In this document: in pieces, positions 1 through 5,518 of the stretch
How the letters are laid out: each line of letters begins with the position of its first letter
Position numbering within the stretch: the first letter of the stretch is position 1
NCBI GenBank assembly: GCA_049325575.1
Contig: JBMOLK010000228.1
Coordinates: forward strand, 1 to 7,208
Source: JBMOLK01 sp049325575
GTDB lineage: Bacteria; Bacillota; Clostridia; Acetivibrionales; Acetivibrionaceae
DNA: 7,208 nt
Reading direction: 5' to 3'
Made by a program: the position numbers and the translations under genes
The notes under the pieces: model-generated
What the model was told of the DNA's origin: nothing
Seen by the model: the letters and a program-made list of their open reading frames with translations, nothing else
Databases searched by the model: none

Positions 1-287
1 TAATTAATACAGCAATAATTGCAGATACATCGCTTAGAATATCAAAATTGGAAGATATTAATTATGAAAGTTTAACAAAAATTAATAAATTAGAACTGGA
101 TATACTTAACAAAACAAGAGTGCTGGAGAAGAAGTCAGGGCAGATGATGGGCGATGATTATCCAGAAGAATATTACTTTATAAATGGAGAATACTGCTTT
201 ACTGCAATAGACGGGAGGCAGACTGAGTATTACTCAAGATATATGATGATGATTGGAAAAAGGAAATCTGCAGATGAAAAACCATAA
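1..287 (+). CDS. 3' part of an unrecognised gene (5' end outside window)
   Basis: The frame is open from the left edge (first full codon at base 3) to a TAA stop at 285-287, so about 94 C-terminal residues are visible and the start lies outside the window. A TTG at 48 could be read as a start, but it has no Shine-Dalgarno and the frame continues upstream, so I read it as an internal Leu. The visible part is hydrophilic. A Lys/Glu/Leu-rich stretch that could form a helix or coiled coil is followed by a tail rich in Tyr and Met (EEYYF, EYC, EYYSRYMMM) and a basic KRKSADEKP end. There is no signal peptide, membrane segment or catalytic motif in view. I do not recognise the family. The next gene starts 91 bases downstream behind its own promoter-like boxes. 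Confidence 0.6.
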   Translation, partial: INTAIIADTSLRISKLEDINYESLTKINKLELDILNKTRVLEKKSGQMMGDDYPEEYYFINGEYCFTAIDGRQTEYYSRYMMMIGKRKSADEKP

Positions 288-289
288 AC

Positions 290-337
290 AAGGCATAGAT
301 ATATAAAGAAAGGCAGTATATAAAGGAATGTATATAT
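290..337 (+). promoter_or_regulatory. Tandem TATA-type promoter region upstream of the zinc-binding gene
   Basis: Three TATA-like boxes lie in a row: ATATATAAAG at 299-308, TATATAAAG at 317-325 and GTATATATAG around 330-338. The first two sit in an imperfect tandem repeat, each preceded by AAGGCA (290-295 and 310-315). The usual archaeal spacing of about 25-27 bases from the box centre puts starts near 328, 347 and 360. The last two leave a short leader that contains the Shine-Dalgarno at 365-372. Which box is used cannot be told from sequence alone. Confidence 0.5.
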
Positions 338-378
338 AGATAATTATGTTCAATTGCTCTACGTGGGAGGAGAAACTA

Positions 379-804
379 ATGGAAATAAAAAATTTCATCC
401 CAAAGATACATAAAAATGGTAGAAACATCTACATAGAAATGCTTATTGAAGGAGAAGAGTGCAAGATTTGCGGGAAAACAATGATTAAAGAATCTAATAT
501 TAGACCGCTTTTCCCTAATTGGGTGGAAATAAATCAAGAAGCACAAATGAAAAAAGCTGGTTTAGTTTTCTGGTCAGACACTAAAGTAGATGATGAATAC
601 ATTTGTGTTGAATGTGAGAAAGAGGGAAAAGCAGACTTTCTATGCCAATTATGTAAAGAAAGAAAACCATCCAATAAAATTAAAGAAAGTTTCGGCGACG
701 CCGCAGAATTTTTATGCACTGATTGCTTTGAAAATAAAACTGCTAAAGAATGGGCTGAAATTACCGATAAATTGTATGAGGAACATAAATATGACCTTGA
801 ATGA
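379..804 (+). CDS. Small zinc-binding protein with four CxxC pairs
   Basis: A 141-residue soluble protein. I chose the ATG at 379 over the upstream in-frame ATG at 346 because GGGAGGAG (365-372) lies six bases before it. The upstream ATG has no Shine-Dalgarno and would add eleven unconserved-looking residues. Numbered from 379, the CxxC pairs are Cys28/31 (CKIC), 76/79 (CVEC), 89/92 (CQLC) and 113/116 (CTDC). The simplest reading is two zinc sites: 28/31 with 76/79, and 89/92 with 113/116. The second half has the rhythm of a compact zinc ribbon, with FLCQLC followed by FLCTDC. Zinc ribbons of this size bind nucleic acid or act as protein adaptors, but nothing here identifies the partner. No helix-turn-helix or catalytic motif is seen. 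It is transcribed alone, with a possible terminator hairpin just downstream. Confidence 0.8.
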   Translation: MEIKNFIPKIHKNGRNIYIEMLIEGEECKICGKTMIKESNIRPLFPNWVEINQEAQMKKAGLVFWSDTKVDDEYICVECEKEGKADFLCQLCKERKPSNKIKESFGDAAEFLCTDCFENKTAKEWAEITDKLYEEHKYDLE

Positions 805-829
805 TTTAGTCCACCCACTCCGAGCAACT

Positions 830-859
830 CTGCTTCGCAGTTTTTTACTGCGTAAAAAA
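830..859 (+). terminator. Overlapping hairpins with T-run after the zinc-binding gene
   Basis: CTGC-TTC-GCAG (830-840) is a short stem followed directly by six T residues, which would suit termination of the upstream gene. It overlaps two other possible stems: CGCAGT/ACTGCG (836-841 with 847-852) and TTTTTTA/TAAAAAA (841-847 with 853-859). All three cannot form together. The 805-901 spacer has no reading frame of note and is locally more GC-rich than its surroundings around 810-840. Confidence 0.4.
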
Positions 860-901
860 GAACATAACATTTATTAGTTTCAATTTTGTGGAGCTATAAA
901 G

Positions 902-1045
902 ATGAAGACCGAAAAAGAAATTGAAGAAGCAATAAAAGAAATTCAAGATATGATAAATAAAGAAGTTTATCGTGGATTACAATCAGAAGAAGGCAAAGCA
1001 TCCTGGTTAGATAGAATAAAAACTTTAAGATGGGTGTTAGAATAA
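902..1045 (+). CDS. Small charged helical protein, 47 residues
   Basis: The ATG at 902 is preceded by GTGGAG (888-893) at an eight-base spacing, and the frame ends at TAA 1043-1045. The protein is highly charged (many Glu and Lys), is probably all helical and has no membrane segment. It ends in WLDRIKTLRWVLE. Short Glu/Lys-rich helical proteins ending in a similar LxWVLE pattern are common in phage and plasmid accessory regions, where they are mostly of unknown function; that comparison is from general knowledge and not from an alignment. The gene stands alone between two hairpin-bearing spacers. The clear Shine-Dalgarno and the amphipathic composition support it as real, but its shortness keeps confidence moderate. 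Confidence 0.6.
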   Translation: MKTEKEIEEAIKEIQDMINKEVYRGLQSEEGKASWLDRIKTLRWVLE

Positions 1046-1046
1046 T

Positions 1047-1095
1047 GACGCCCAACAAAAATTTTGCTGACGCAAACCACTATCGTTGGAAACTA
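1047..1095 (+). other. Imperfect stem-loop spacer, weakly attC-like
   Basis: The spacer just after the stop of the 47-residue gene contains CGCCCAAC (1049-1056) and, about 30 bases on, CGTTGGAA. The bases CCAAC and GTTGG can pair as an outer stem. Inside lies a second inverted repeat, TTTGC-TGAC-GCAAA, near 1064-1077. The layout of outer arms, unpaired bulges and inner stem resembles an integron attC site, and the left arm fits the RYYYAAC consensus. The right arm deviates from GTTRRRY in its last base. No integron integrase is in the window, so this is only a structural resemblance. The rest of the spacer to 1127 is A-rich with no clear promoter box. Confidence 0.3.
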
Positions 1096-1127
1096 ACACC
1101 AATTAAACGAAATATCAAAAAATCCCT

Positions 1128-1847
1128 ATGAGAACGAATGTAGTTTATTGCGGAGATTGTATTCAGGGCTTAAAGAAGTTGCCTGACAAGTCGGTAGATT
1201 TAGTTTTAACTGACCCACCTTATGGAATTGACTATCAATCCGCCAGGCGGATTGATACAGAACGCTTTAGCAAGATAGATGGCGACCAAGAAATTAATCA
1301 TCACTTTATTGAAGAGGCATACCGATTATTGAAAGAAGATTGTGGAATGTATATTTTTACCAGATGGGATGTTTATCCAAAATGGGCTGACAAGATACAA
1401 TCAGCAGGATTTAAGATAAAGAATGTAATCATTTGGGACAGGGTTATACATGGTTTAGGAGATTTAAGTGGTTCGTATGCTCCCCAGCATGATTTCATAA
1501 TCTATGCCATCAAGGGAAAGCCCATTTTGAAGAATGGTCGTCCAAAAGATATTATCAGAGTAAAAAGACCCGATGTTGATAAGATGATACACCCAACAGA
1601 GAAACCAATTAAGTTAATTCGGGAATTGATAGTCAATAGCACAAATAAAGGTGATGTAGTATTAGATTGCTTTTTAGGTTCAGGCACAACCGCCATCGCT
1701 TGTAAGCAACTTAATAGGCGGTGGGTCGGTTTTGAAATAAGCCCTGAATACTGCAAGATTATAGAGAAAAGATTATCCCAGAAAGTAATGACAGAATTTT
1801 TTGATACTCAAGCCCATTCTACGAATGTATGTTATTATGTTCAATAG
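1128..1847 (+). CDS. Beta-class DNA methyltransferase, probably adenine-N6 or cytosine-N4
   Basis: A 239-residue S-adenosylmethionine-dependent DNA methyltransferase that would modify an exocyclic amino group of a base in a specific site. The catalytic motif IV, TDPPYG (residues 28-33), comes first. HPTEKP (155-160) follows, then the AdoMet-binding motif I DCFLGSGTTA (180-189) and motif II FEIS (202-205). The order IV before I defines the beta class of amino-methyltransferases; DPPY is most often adenine-specific, though some members modify cytosine N4. Length is near the compact end of the family. No restriction endonuclease gene is adjacent, so it looks like an orphan enzyme of the type carried by viruses and mobile elements. 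There is no good Shine-Dalgarno before the ATG. The last 20 or so residues (from about 218) do not look like the usual ending. Codons 36-44 contain a perfect palindrome, listed separately. Confidence 0.92.
   Translation: MRTNVVYCGDCIQGLKKLPDKSVDLVLTDPPYGIDYQSARRIDTERFSKIDGDQEINHHFIEEAYRLLKEDCGMYIFTRWDVYPKWADKIQSAGFKIKNVIIWDRVIHGLGDLSGSYAPQHDFIIYAIKGKPILKNGRPKDIIRVKRPDVDKMIHPTEKPIKLIRELIVNSTNKGDVVLDCFLGSGTTAIACKQLNRRWVGFEISPEYCKIIEKRLSQKVMTEFFDTQAHSTNVCYYVQ
1233..1257. repeat. 25-base palindrome inside the methyltransferase gene
   Basis: TATCAATCCGCC (1233-1244) is followed by one A and then its exact reverse complement GGCGGATTGATA (1246-1257). It encodes residues 36-44 (YQSARRIDT) just after the DPPYG motif, with no frame disruption. 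RNA of either strand would fold into a strong 12-pair hairpin only if the one-base centre is opened into a loop. Confidence 0.75.
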
Positions 1848-1859
1848 GTAAAACTTAAA

Positions 1860-2054
1860 ATGTGCAAAATTACAATAGCAGGCGCAGTTTTAGGATTCTT
1901 GATATTTTTGTTTGGAATATTTGCAGAATTATTTGATTTATTCAGCAATCAAATAACATCAAGATTTATTATGTTTTCTGCAGTTATTTTTATTGTTTCA
2001 TCAGCAATTATAGATATATGGCTAAAATCATTAAGAAAATATTACAATGAATAA
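1860..2054 (+). CDS. Small two-helix membrane protein
   Basis: A 64-residue protein of unknown family that starts 12 bases after the methyltransferase stop. Two hydrophobic stretches are visible, at about residues 4-24 (ITIAGAVLGFLIFLFGIFAEL) and 36-54 (FIMFSAVIFIVSSAIIDIW), joined by a short polar loop and followed by a basic tail (KSLRKYYNE). This predicts a helical hairpin in the membrane. With the positive tail inside, both ends would be cytoplasmic. There is only a weak AGGT before the ATG. Its stop codon overlaps the next gene's start within ATGAATAA, which suggests coupled translation and a common mRNA. Small two-helix proteins are common in viruses (holins and envelope-type proteins) but nothing specific is recognised. 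Confidence 0.6.
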   Translation: MCKITIAGAVLGFLIFLFGIFAELFDLFSNQITSRFIMFSAVIFIVSSAIIDIWLKSLRKYYNE

Positions 2055-2379
2055 AACACAGGCAAAACGGAATAAAAAAAAGGGCATTAACAGTGGTAAT
2101 GCAGATGCATGCATAGAAGAAAAACTTAGGGATATTCTCGAAGGAAAAACTATTCCAATAAGCTCAAATGAATGGAAGTATTACAGCGATAAAAGAAAGA
2201 AATGCATTGAAAAAGCAGGCGGTGATATAGGCTATAGAGTAATGGTTGGAGAATCTTATTACTGTATGCTTGAATACAAATGCCCATTCCAATCATGGTA
2301 CTATATAGAGCCGCAGGATGCTGTCATAGTGATACCAGGCTGTATCAGAAGATATGTAGAAAATATAGTTTTGGAATGA
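2047..2379 (+). CDS. Unrecognised 110-residue soluble protein
   Basis: The start codon lies inside the end of the preceding gene with an eight-base overlap, and no separate Shine-Dalgarno is seen, so translation is probably by re-initiation. The N-terminal 15 residues are strongly basic (KTQAKRNKKKG). The middle is Lys/Glu-rich and the C-terminal half has four cysteines (about residues 53, 73, 79 and 98) plus an aromatic cluster (SYYC, QSWYYIEP). The YYCMLEYKC segment might bind metal or form a disulphide, but the pairs are too irregular to call a zinc finger. No signal peptide or membrane segment is present. I do not recognise the family. The gene context places it with two membrane proteins and a larger soluble protein. 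Confidence 0.6.
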   Translation: MNKTQAKRNKKKGINSGNADACIEEKLRDILEGKTIPISSNEWKYYSDKRKKCIEKAGGDIGYRVMVGESYYCMLEYKCPFQSWYYIEPQDAVIVIPGCIRRYVENIVLE

Positions 2380-2393
2380 AAAAGTTTATTAAT
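2380..2393 (+). promoter_or_regulatory. Possible archaeal promoter, TATA-type box
   Basis: AAAAGTTTATTAAT lies between two plus-strand genes and resembles the BRE plus TATA pattern seen upstream of the lipoprotein gene. The expected start, about 26 bases after the box centre, falls near 2414. That is downstream of the ATG at 2401 and just before the in-frame ATG at 2419, so use of this promoter would imply a nearly leaderless mRNA starting at the second Met. Confidence 0.35.
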
Positions 2394-2400
2394 ACAATAA

Positions 2401-2772
2401 ATGATTAATAATATAGATATGGATTATTATAAATTAAAAAAGAGGCTGCTTGAATGGTATATTCATAACAGCAATCTGCTGAATACTGGCATCGGATTGC
2501 TGTACACACCAAAGCAAATCGTCCAGTATATTGTAGGCATTTCAATAGTTGTAAAATTGTTTATTGACCCTGCAATGATTTATTACTTTTATATACTAGT
2601 CGGCGTCGGCGTTTTATTTGTTATTGGAGGCTGGTTTATTGGCTGGTGGTGGGATAAGTCAGGGGCGTATCATATGGCAGCAGAATGGAGCAATAAAAGA
2701 AATCCATTTGTAAAAAATGTATACAATAAAATAAATGAGGTGAAAAATGGTTCAAAAAACAAAAAAACTTGA
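2401..2772 (+). CDS. Two-helix membrane protein with cytoplasmic tail
   Basis: A 123-residue protein (117 if the ATG at 2419 is the real start, which the promoter-like box at 2380-2393 would favour; neither start has a Shine-Dalgarno). A hydrophilic N-terminus (KLKKRLLEWY) precedes two membrane segments, at about residues 38-55 and 58-83. The second ends in an aromatic belt (GWFIGWWWDK). The tail has SGAYHMAAEWSNKRNPFV and then a Lys/Asn-rich end. Both termini are probably cytoplasmic. I recall comparable tails with an E-x-x-N-x-RNPFV type ending in small membrane proteins of archaeal virus contigs, but cannot confirm this without a search. The end overlaps the next gene by 26 bases, which points to co-expression. 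Confidence 0.65.
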   Translation: MINNIDMDYYKLKKRLLEWYIHNSNLLNTGIGLLYTPKQIVQYIVGISIVVKLFIDPAMIYYFYILVGVGVLFVIGGWFIGWWWDKSGAYHMAAEWSNKRNPFVKNVYNKINEVKNGSKNKKT

Positions 2773-3607
2773 AGTATGCGGGGCTATTGAGCAGCAAGAC
2801 AGCAGTAATCATCAGAATATATTCGAAAAAGACAAGATATATTGGTTCTCAAAAGATGGTGCTATTGTAGAAGACGGAAAGCAAACTGATGAAAGCATTC
2901 CCTTGATAAAGCTGAAAATAATAAAAAAAGGCAGCAATGATGAAGAATGCATGAAAAAGATGATATTTGACATGAATCTGCCTGAGAATCCAAAAGGATG
3001 GAAATTTTGGCTTGAAAGAAAAATTACAAAATGCGACAGGACAAATCCCCTTTCAGTAAAATATATGAGGATTCATGTGCTTATAAAGAACAAAATAGTA
3101 AAAAAAGCAGTATGGATATTAAAAAAGTTCTTTGGAAGGTATATTCTTAAAGATTTTGACAGCATAGAAGCTGTTCCACATAATAACCACATAAGAATGT
3201 TCTATTACTGCTATGAAAAAGCATTATTTGATGCTTTATGCGGGATACCTTATGATGCAAACAAAGTCAGGCCTGAGGCTATACAGCATAACCTTATGAA
3301 CAGGGAAGAATATGAAAAATGGGTCAAGGAAAATAAATTCTGGAGCTATCAAAACAGGATGGATTTAATGAAGCTGTATCTGGCTGAAGTATTAGTTGAC
3401 ACATTTGACAGAGAGCATTTGAACTATTCTGTGCTTAACCTGTATTGGACTTTAAATGAGCATTACAAAGGCAATGTGCCAAAGCCTGGCGAATATCCAG
3501 TATACACCGCAAAAGGACCGACAAACTATATATATTTTAAAAGAATGAAGGACTACAGCCTTTGGAATCCTGCAGAAAGCAAGAAAGAGGAAATCAAAAA
3601 AGAATAA
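2747..3607 (+). CDS. Unrecognised 286-residue aromatic-rich protein
   Basis: The ATG at 2747 is preceded by GAGGTG (2737-2742) and lies within the last codons of the membrane protein gene upstream, so the two are probably translated from one mRNA. The protein has no signal peptide and no convincing membrane span; the stretch at about 118-134 (VKKAVWILKKFFGRYIL) is an amphipathic, basic and aromatic helix that might touch a membrane. It is rich in Lys, Tyr and Trp. The C-terminal half (about 140-245) reads as a compact helical domain with many aromatic residues and scattered His. The last residues are Lys/Glu-rich. No catalytic motif stands out and I do not recognise the family. The membrane-protein partner next door is the only functional hint. 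Confidence 0.7.
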   Translation: MVQKTKKLEVCGAIEQQDSSNHQNIFEKDKIYWFSKDGAIVEDGKQTDESIPLIKLKIIKKGSNDEECMKKMIFDMNLPENPKGWKFWLERKITKCDRTNPLSVKYMRIHVLIKNKIVKKAVWILKKFFGRYILKDFDSIEAVPHNNHIRMFYYCYEKALFDALCGIPYDANKVRPEAIQHNLMNREEYEKWVKENKFWSYQNRMDLMKLYLAEVLVDTFDREHLNYSVLNLYWTLNEHYKGNVPKPGEYPVYTAKGPTNYIYFKRMKDYSLWNPAESKKEEIKKE

Positions 3608-3640
3608 AAAATAAAAAAATAGGGTTAATAAAACCCTATT
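3602..3640 (-). terminator. Terminator hairpin for the minus-strand module
   Basis: AATAGGGTT (3618-3626) and AACCCTATT (3632-3640) form a perfect nine-pair stem with a five-base loop. Read on the minus strand, the hairpin is followed by a T-rich run (complement of 3602-3617). It overlaps the last codons and stop of the lipoprotein gene. On the plus strand the A-rich run precedes the hairpin and no T-run follows, so it suits the minus-strand transcript better, though the hairpin could also act on the convergent plus-strand mRNA. Confidence 0.6.
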
Positions 3641-5223
3641 GTCATTTCAAGCTTGTCGTCAACCAGTTCAAGCACTGCTTCATCATTTTCTGCATTTTCC
3701 TTTACTTCAAGTATTTTTATGCCATATGCAGTCAACAAATCGCCGTCTCTTGTTCCTACACTGTCAGCATTGTACACAATGTCATCTGTCTCTGCTTCTT
3801 CATCAACCAACCCAAGTCTTTGCTGCACTGCATCTGCTGCAATAACTATAAAATTGCCGTCAGAGTCAGTTAATTCAATGTAATCTGCGTAGAATTCAAC
3901 ATCGTACAGTGCATCTCCTACTTCAACAACTGCTGAGTCTGTTGACACTAAGATATAATCCGCCTCGTCTTTATAGTACAAATCTGTGCCGTCAAAAAAC
4001 AAGGTGTCTACATTTTCAGAGTCTACAACTAAAAAGTCGTCATCCATGTCAAAAACAACAACATCATGGTCAACTCCGCTTATATCAATTGTGTCAAAAT
4101 ATATTTCTGCTTTTTCTGTATTTGGTTGGTTTGTTTTGTCAAAGCATACCTTTACATATTCTTCAGGCAAAGCAATGCATTTTTCCACTTCAAGGGCGCT
4201 TATATCACTGTCAACTCTGTTGAATTTTTCATCAAGCACAATGCTTATGCTTAGTAGATTTGTTCCATCATCTTCAATCTGCCAAATCCATTTTTCATCT
4301 TCGTCATAGTATTCTCCATTTTTGACAGTTTCCTGCGCTCCGCTTCCAGCAATAATGCTTGCTGAACTTTCGCTCAATTCATCCCTATCAAATGCAGCTT
4401 CAACAAATACATCAATTTCATTTACTTCTTCAGTATTGCCTGCTTCAATTATTTCGGTGACACCATCTACTGCCACTACAACCTGTGAGCTTCCAACGCT
4501 GATTAATGTCAATGTCTTTTCTCCAACTGTTATTGATTCTCCAGCCATTAAATAGCTTCTAGGTGTAGTAAAGTAAGTCATTTCTCCAGACTGCACATCA
4601 ACTATGCTTATTTGGCTGCCCAAAAAAGTTATTTGAAGCTGTTCATCTTGTTCAATATCTGCCATTTCAACTGCATCTTCAAAGCTGTAAGTGTATTTTA
4701 TTGTCTCTCTTGCTAATCCAGCCAGATATGGATTGCCATAAAATTCGTCGTCATAGCTTGAATCTCCGCTGTAAGCACAGACTAAATCAGTGCTTAATAT
4801 CAGCTGTTCTTTTGTATCATATTCATTTCCATCAAATTTTATCTCTATTTCAGCTAATTTTGAAATTTCATTCTCATCAAGCACTGAGCTGATATCTTCA
4901 CCTAAATAGCAGTCTTCTGTGTGCAAAGCCAAAGGAATCACTGCTTCTGCTTCTGTTGTTTCTTCAATAGCAGGCAATGATGCTATATATTCATCTATTA
5001 CTTGCTGGTCATTGCTTGTTACATCAACTACCTCAACAGACGATTCTCCTTCCCTGTATCCATTTTCATATCCTTCTATTAATCCTTCAGATTTTGCAGA
5101 ATCTACTGCTTCATCAAATTGTTCCTGGCTATAGACTTTTTCAGAATCACATGCACTGACAAACAAAGCCAATGAAATGATGCCAATAAAGCCAATAGCT
5201 TTTATATATTTCATTAAATCCAT
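3625..5223 (-). CDS. Lipoprotein with S-layer-like domain
   Basis: A 532-residue exported, very acidic protein. The ATG at 5223 is set by GGAGGT (5237-5232) eight bases upstream. Residues 5-24 form a signal peptide (KYIKAIGFIGIISLALF) ending in a lipobox V-S-A-C with Cys25, so the mature protein should be lipid-anchored outside the cell. Next come GX3 repeats (Gly47, 51, 55, 59; EGYENGYREG), an acidic linker, and a large beta-rich region from about residue 98. Segments such as FLGSQISIVD (200-209), SYLMAGESITVGEKTLTL (223-240), WIWQI (312-316) and GTRDGDLLTAYGI (490-502) have the style of DPANN S-layer-like proteins. Four cysteines (105, 149, 349, 360) could form disulphides. It is the last gene of the minus-strand module but has its own promoter. 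It could be a host surface protein or a viral mimic; the S-layer resemblance is from recognition and not an alignment. Confidence 0.8.
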   Translation of the reverse strand: MDLMKYIKAIGFIGIISLALFVSACDSEKVYSQEQFDEAVDSAKSEGLIEGYENGYREGESSVEVVDVTSNDQQVIDEYIASLPAIEETTEAEAVIPLALHTEDCYLGEDISSVLDENEISKLAEIEIKFDGNEYDTKEQLILSTDLVCAYSGDSSYDDEFYGNPYLAGLARETIKYTYSFEDAVEMADIEQDEQLQITFLGSQISIVDVQSGEMTYFTTPRSYLMAGESITVGEKTLTLISVGSSQVVVAVDGVTEIIEAGNTEEVNEIDVFVEAAFDRDELSESSASIIAGSGAQETVKNGEYYDEDEKWIWQIEDDGTNLLSISIVLDEKFNRVDSDISALEVEKCIALPEEYVKVCFDKTNQPNTEKAEIYFDTIDISGVDHDVVVFDMDDDFLVVDSENVDTLFFDGTDLYYKDEADYILVSTDSAVVEVGDALYDVEFYADYIELTDSDGNFIVIAADAVQQRLGLVDEEAETDDIVYNADSVGTRDGDLLTAYGIKILEVKENAENDEAVLELVDDKLEMTIGFY

Positions 5224-5231
5224 GTTGATTT

Positions 5232-5281
5232 ACCTCCATAGATTTGATTATTAAGACTAGTATTCCAAGATATATAAACCT
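5232..5281 (-). promoter_or_regulatory. Archaeal promoter and Shine-Dalgarno of the lipoprotein gene
   Basis: Read on the minus strand, CAAGG-TTTATATA has the TATA box at 5278-5271 with a purine-rich BRE-like stretch before it. It begins right after the stop of the holin-like gene. A start about 26 bases from the box centre falls near 5248, giving a leader of about 25 bases that contains GGAGGT (5237-5232) at ideal spacing from the ATG at 5223. Box, leader and Shine-Dalgarno agree, so this is the best-supported promoter in the window. Confidence 0.75.
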
Positions 5282-5283
5282 TG

Positions 5284-5517
5284 TTATTCAATTTTTACGT
5301 CGCTAATCCAAAAATCTAATGTGTCCAAGACTAGTTTTGATGCTGCTGTTACAATTGCAGCTAATCCCAAGGCATAAGCAGGATTTAATCCACTTACATA
5401 TGCGCTAAGCAGTCCGAATAGTCCTGCAATAATCAATCTTATATTGCCCTTGTTTTTGCTAAGCCAAGTCTTTAATTTCCATCCTTTTAAACTTCCTATC
5501 TCACTTGTTAATGCCAT
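5284..5517 (-). CDS. Holin-like two-helix membrane protein
   Basis: A 77-residue protein. AAGGAGG lies inside the last codons of the upstream transglutaminase-like gene (around 5526-5532) and serves the ATG at 5517, which is one base after that gene's TAA. The two are almost certainly translated from one mRNA. A basic, Trp-containing N-terminus (LKGWKLKTWLSKNKGN) is followed by two membrane segments at about residues 27-46 (IRLIIAGLFGLLSAYVSGLN) and 47-69 (from PAYALGLAAIVTAA to LDFW). The tail is short and polar (ISDVKIE). Size and layout fit small viral holin-like proteins. In an archaeal host a classical holin-endolysin role is not assured, so the name describes shape only. It could also be a virion membrane or tail-associated hairpin. 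Confidence 0.7.
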   Translation of the reverse strand: MALTSEIGSLKGWKLKTWLSKNKGNIRLIIAGLFGLLSAYVSGLNPAYALGLAAIVTAASKLVLDTLDFWISDVKIE

Positions 5518-5518
5518 T

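Noticed and set aside
346..378. Upstream ATG at 346 as start of the zinc-binding protein
   Set aside because: The strong GGGAGGAG lies between it and the ATG at 379, with ideal spacing to the latter.
590..877. Second frame across the zinc-binding gene and its spacer
   Set aside because: It overlaps a well-supported gene with paired CxxC motifs, lacks a Shine-Dalgarno and runs through the hairpin region.
866..880. ACATTTATTAG as a TATA box for the 47-residue gene
   Set aside because: The implied start near 898 would fall after the Shine-Dalgarno at 888-893, so box and ribosome site disagree.
3..2379. Possible homology between the first partial protein and the 110-residue protein (Tyr-rich stretches with Cys)
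   Set aside because: Only short Tyr/Glu/Cys clusters are shared, with no consistent alignment across more than a few residues.
3639..5159. Plus-strand reading frames opposite the lipoprotein gene
   Set aside because: They are low-complexity Ser/Thr/Leu/His/Gln-rich shadows of the acidic minus-strand protein, without Shine-Dalgarno sequences or recognisable domains.
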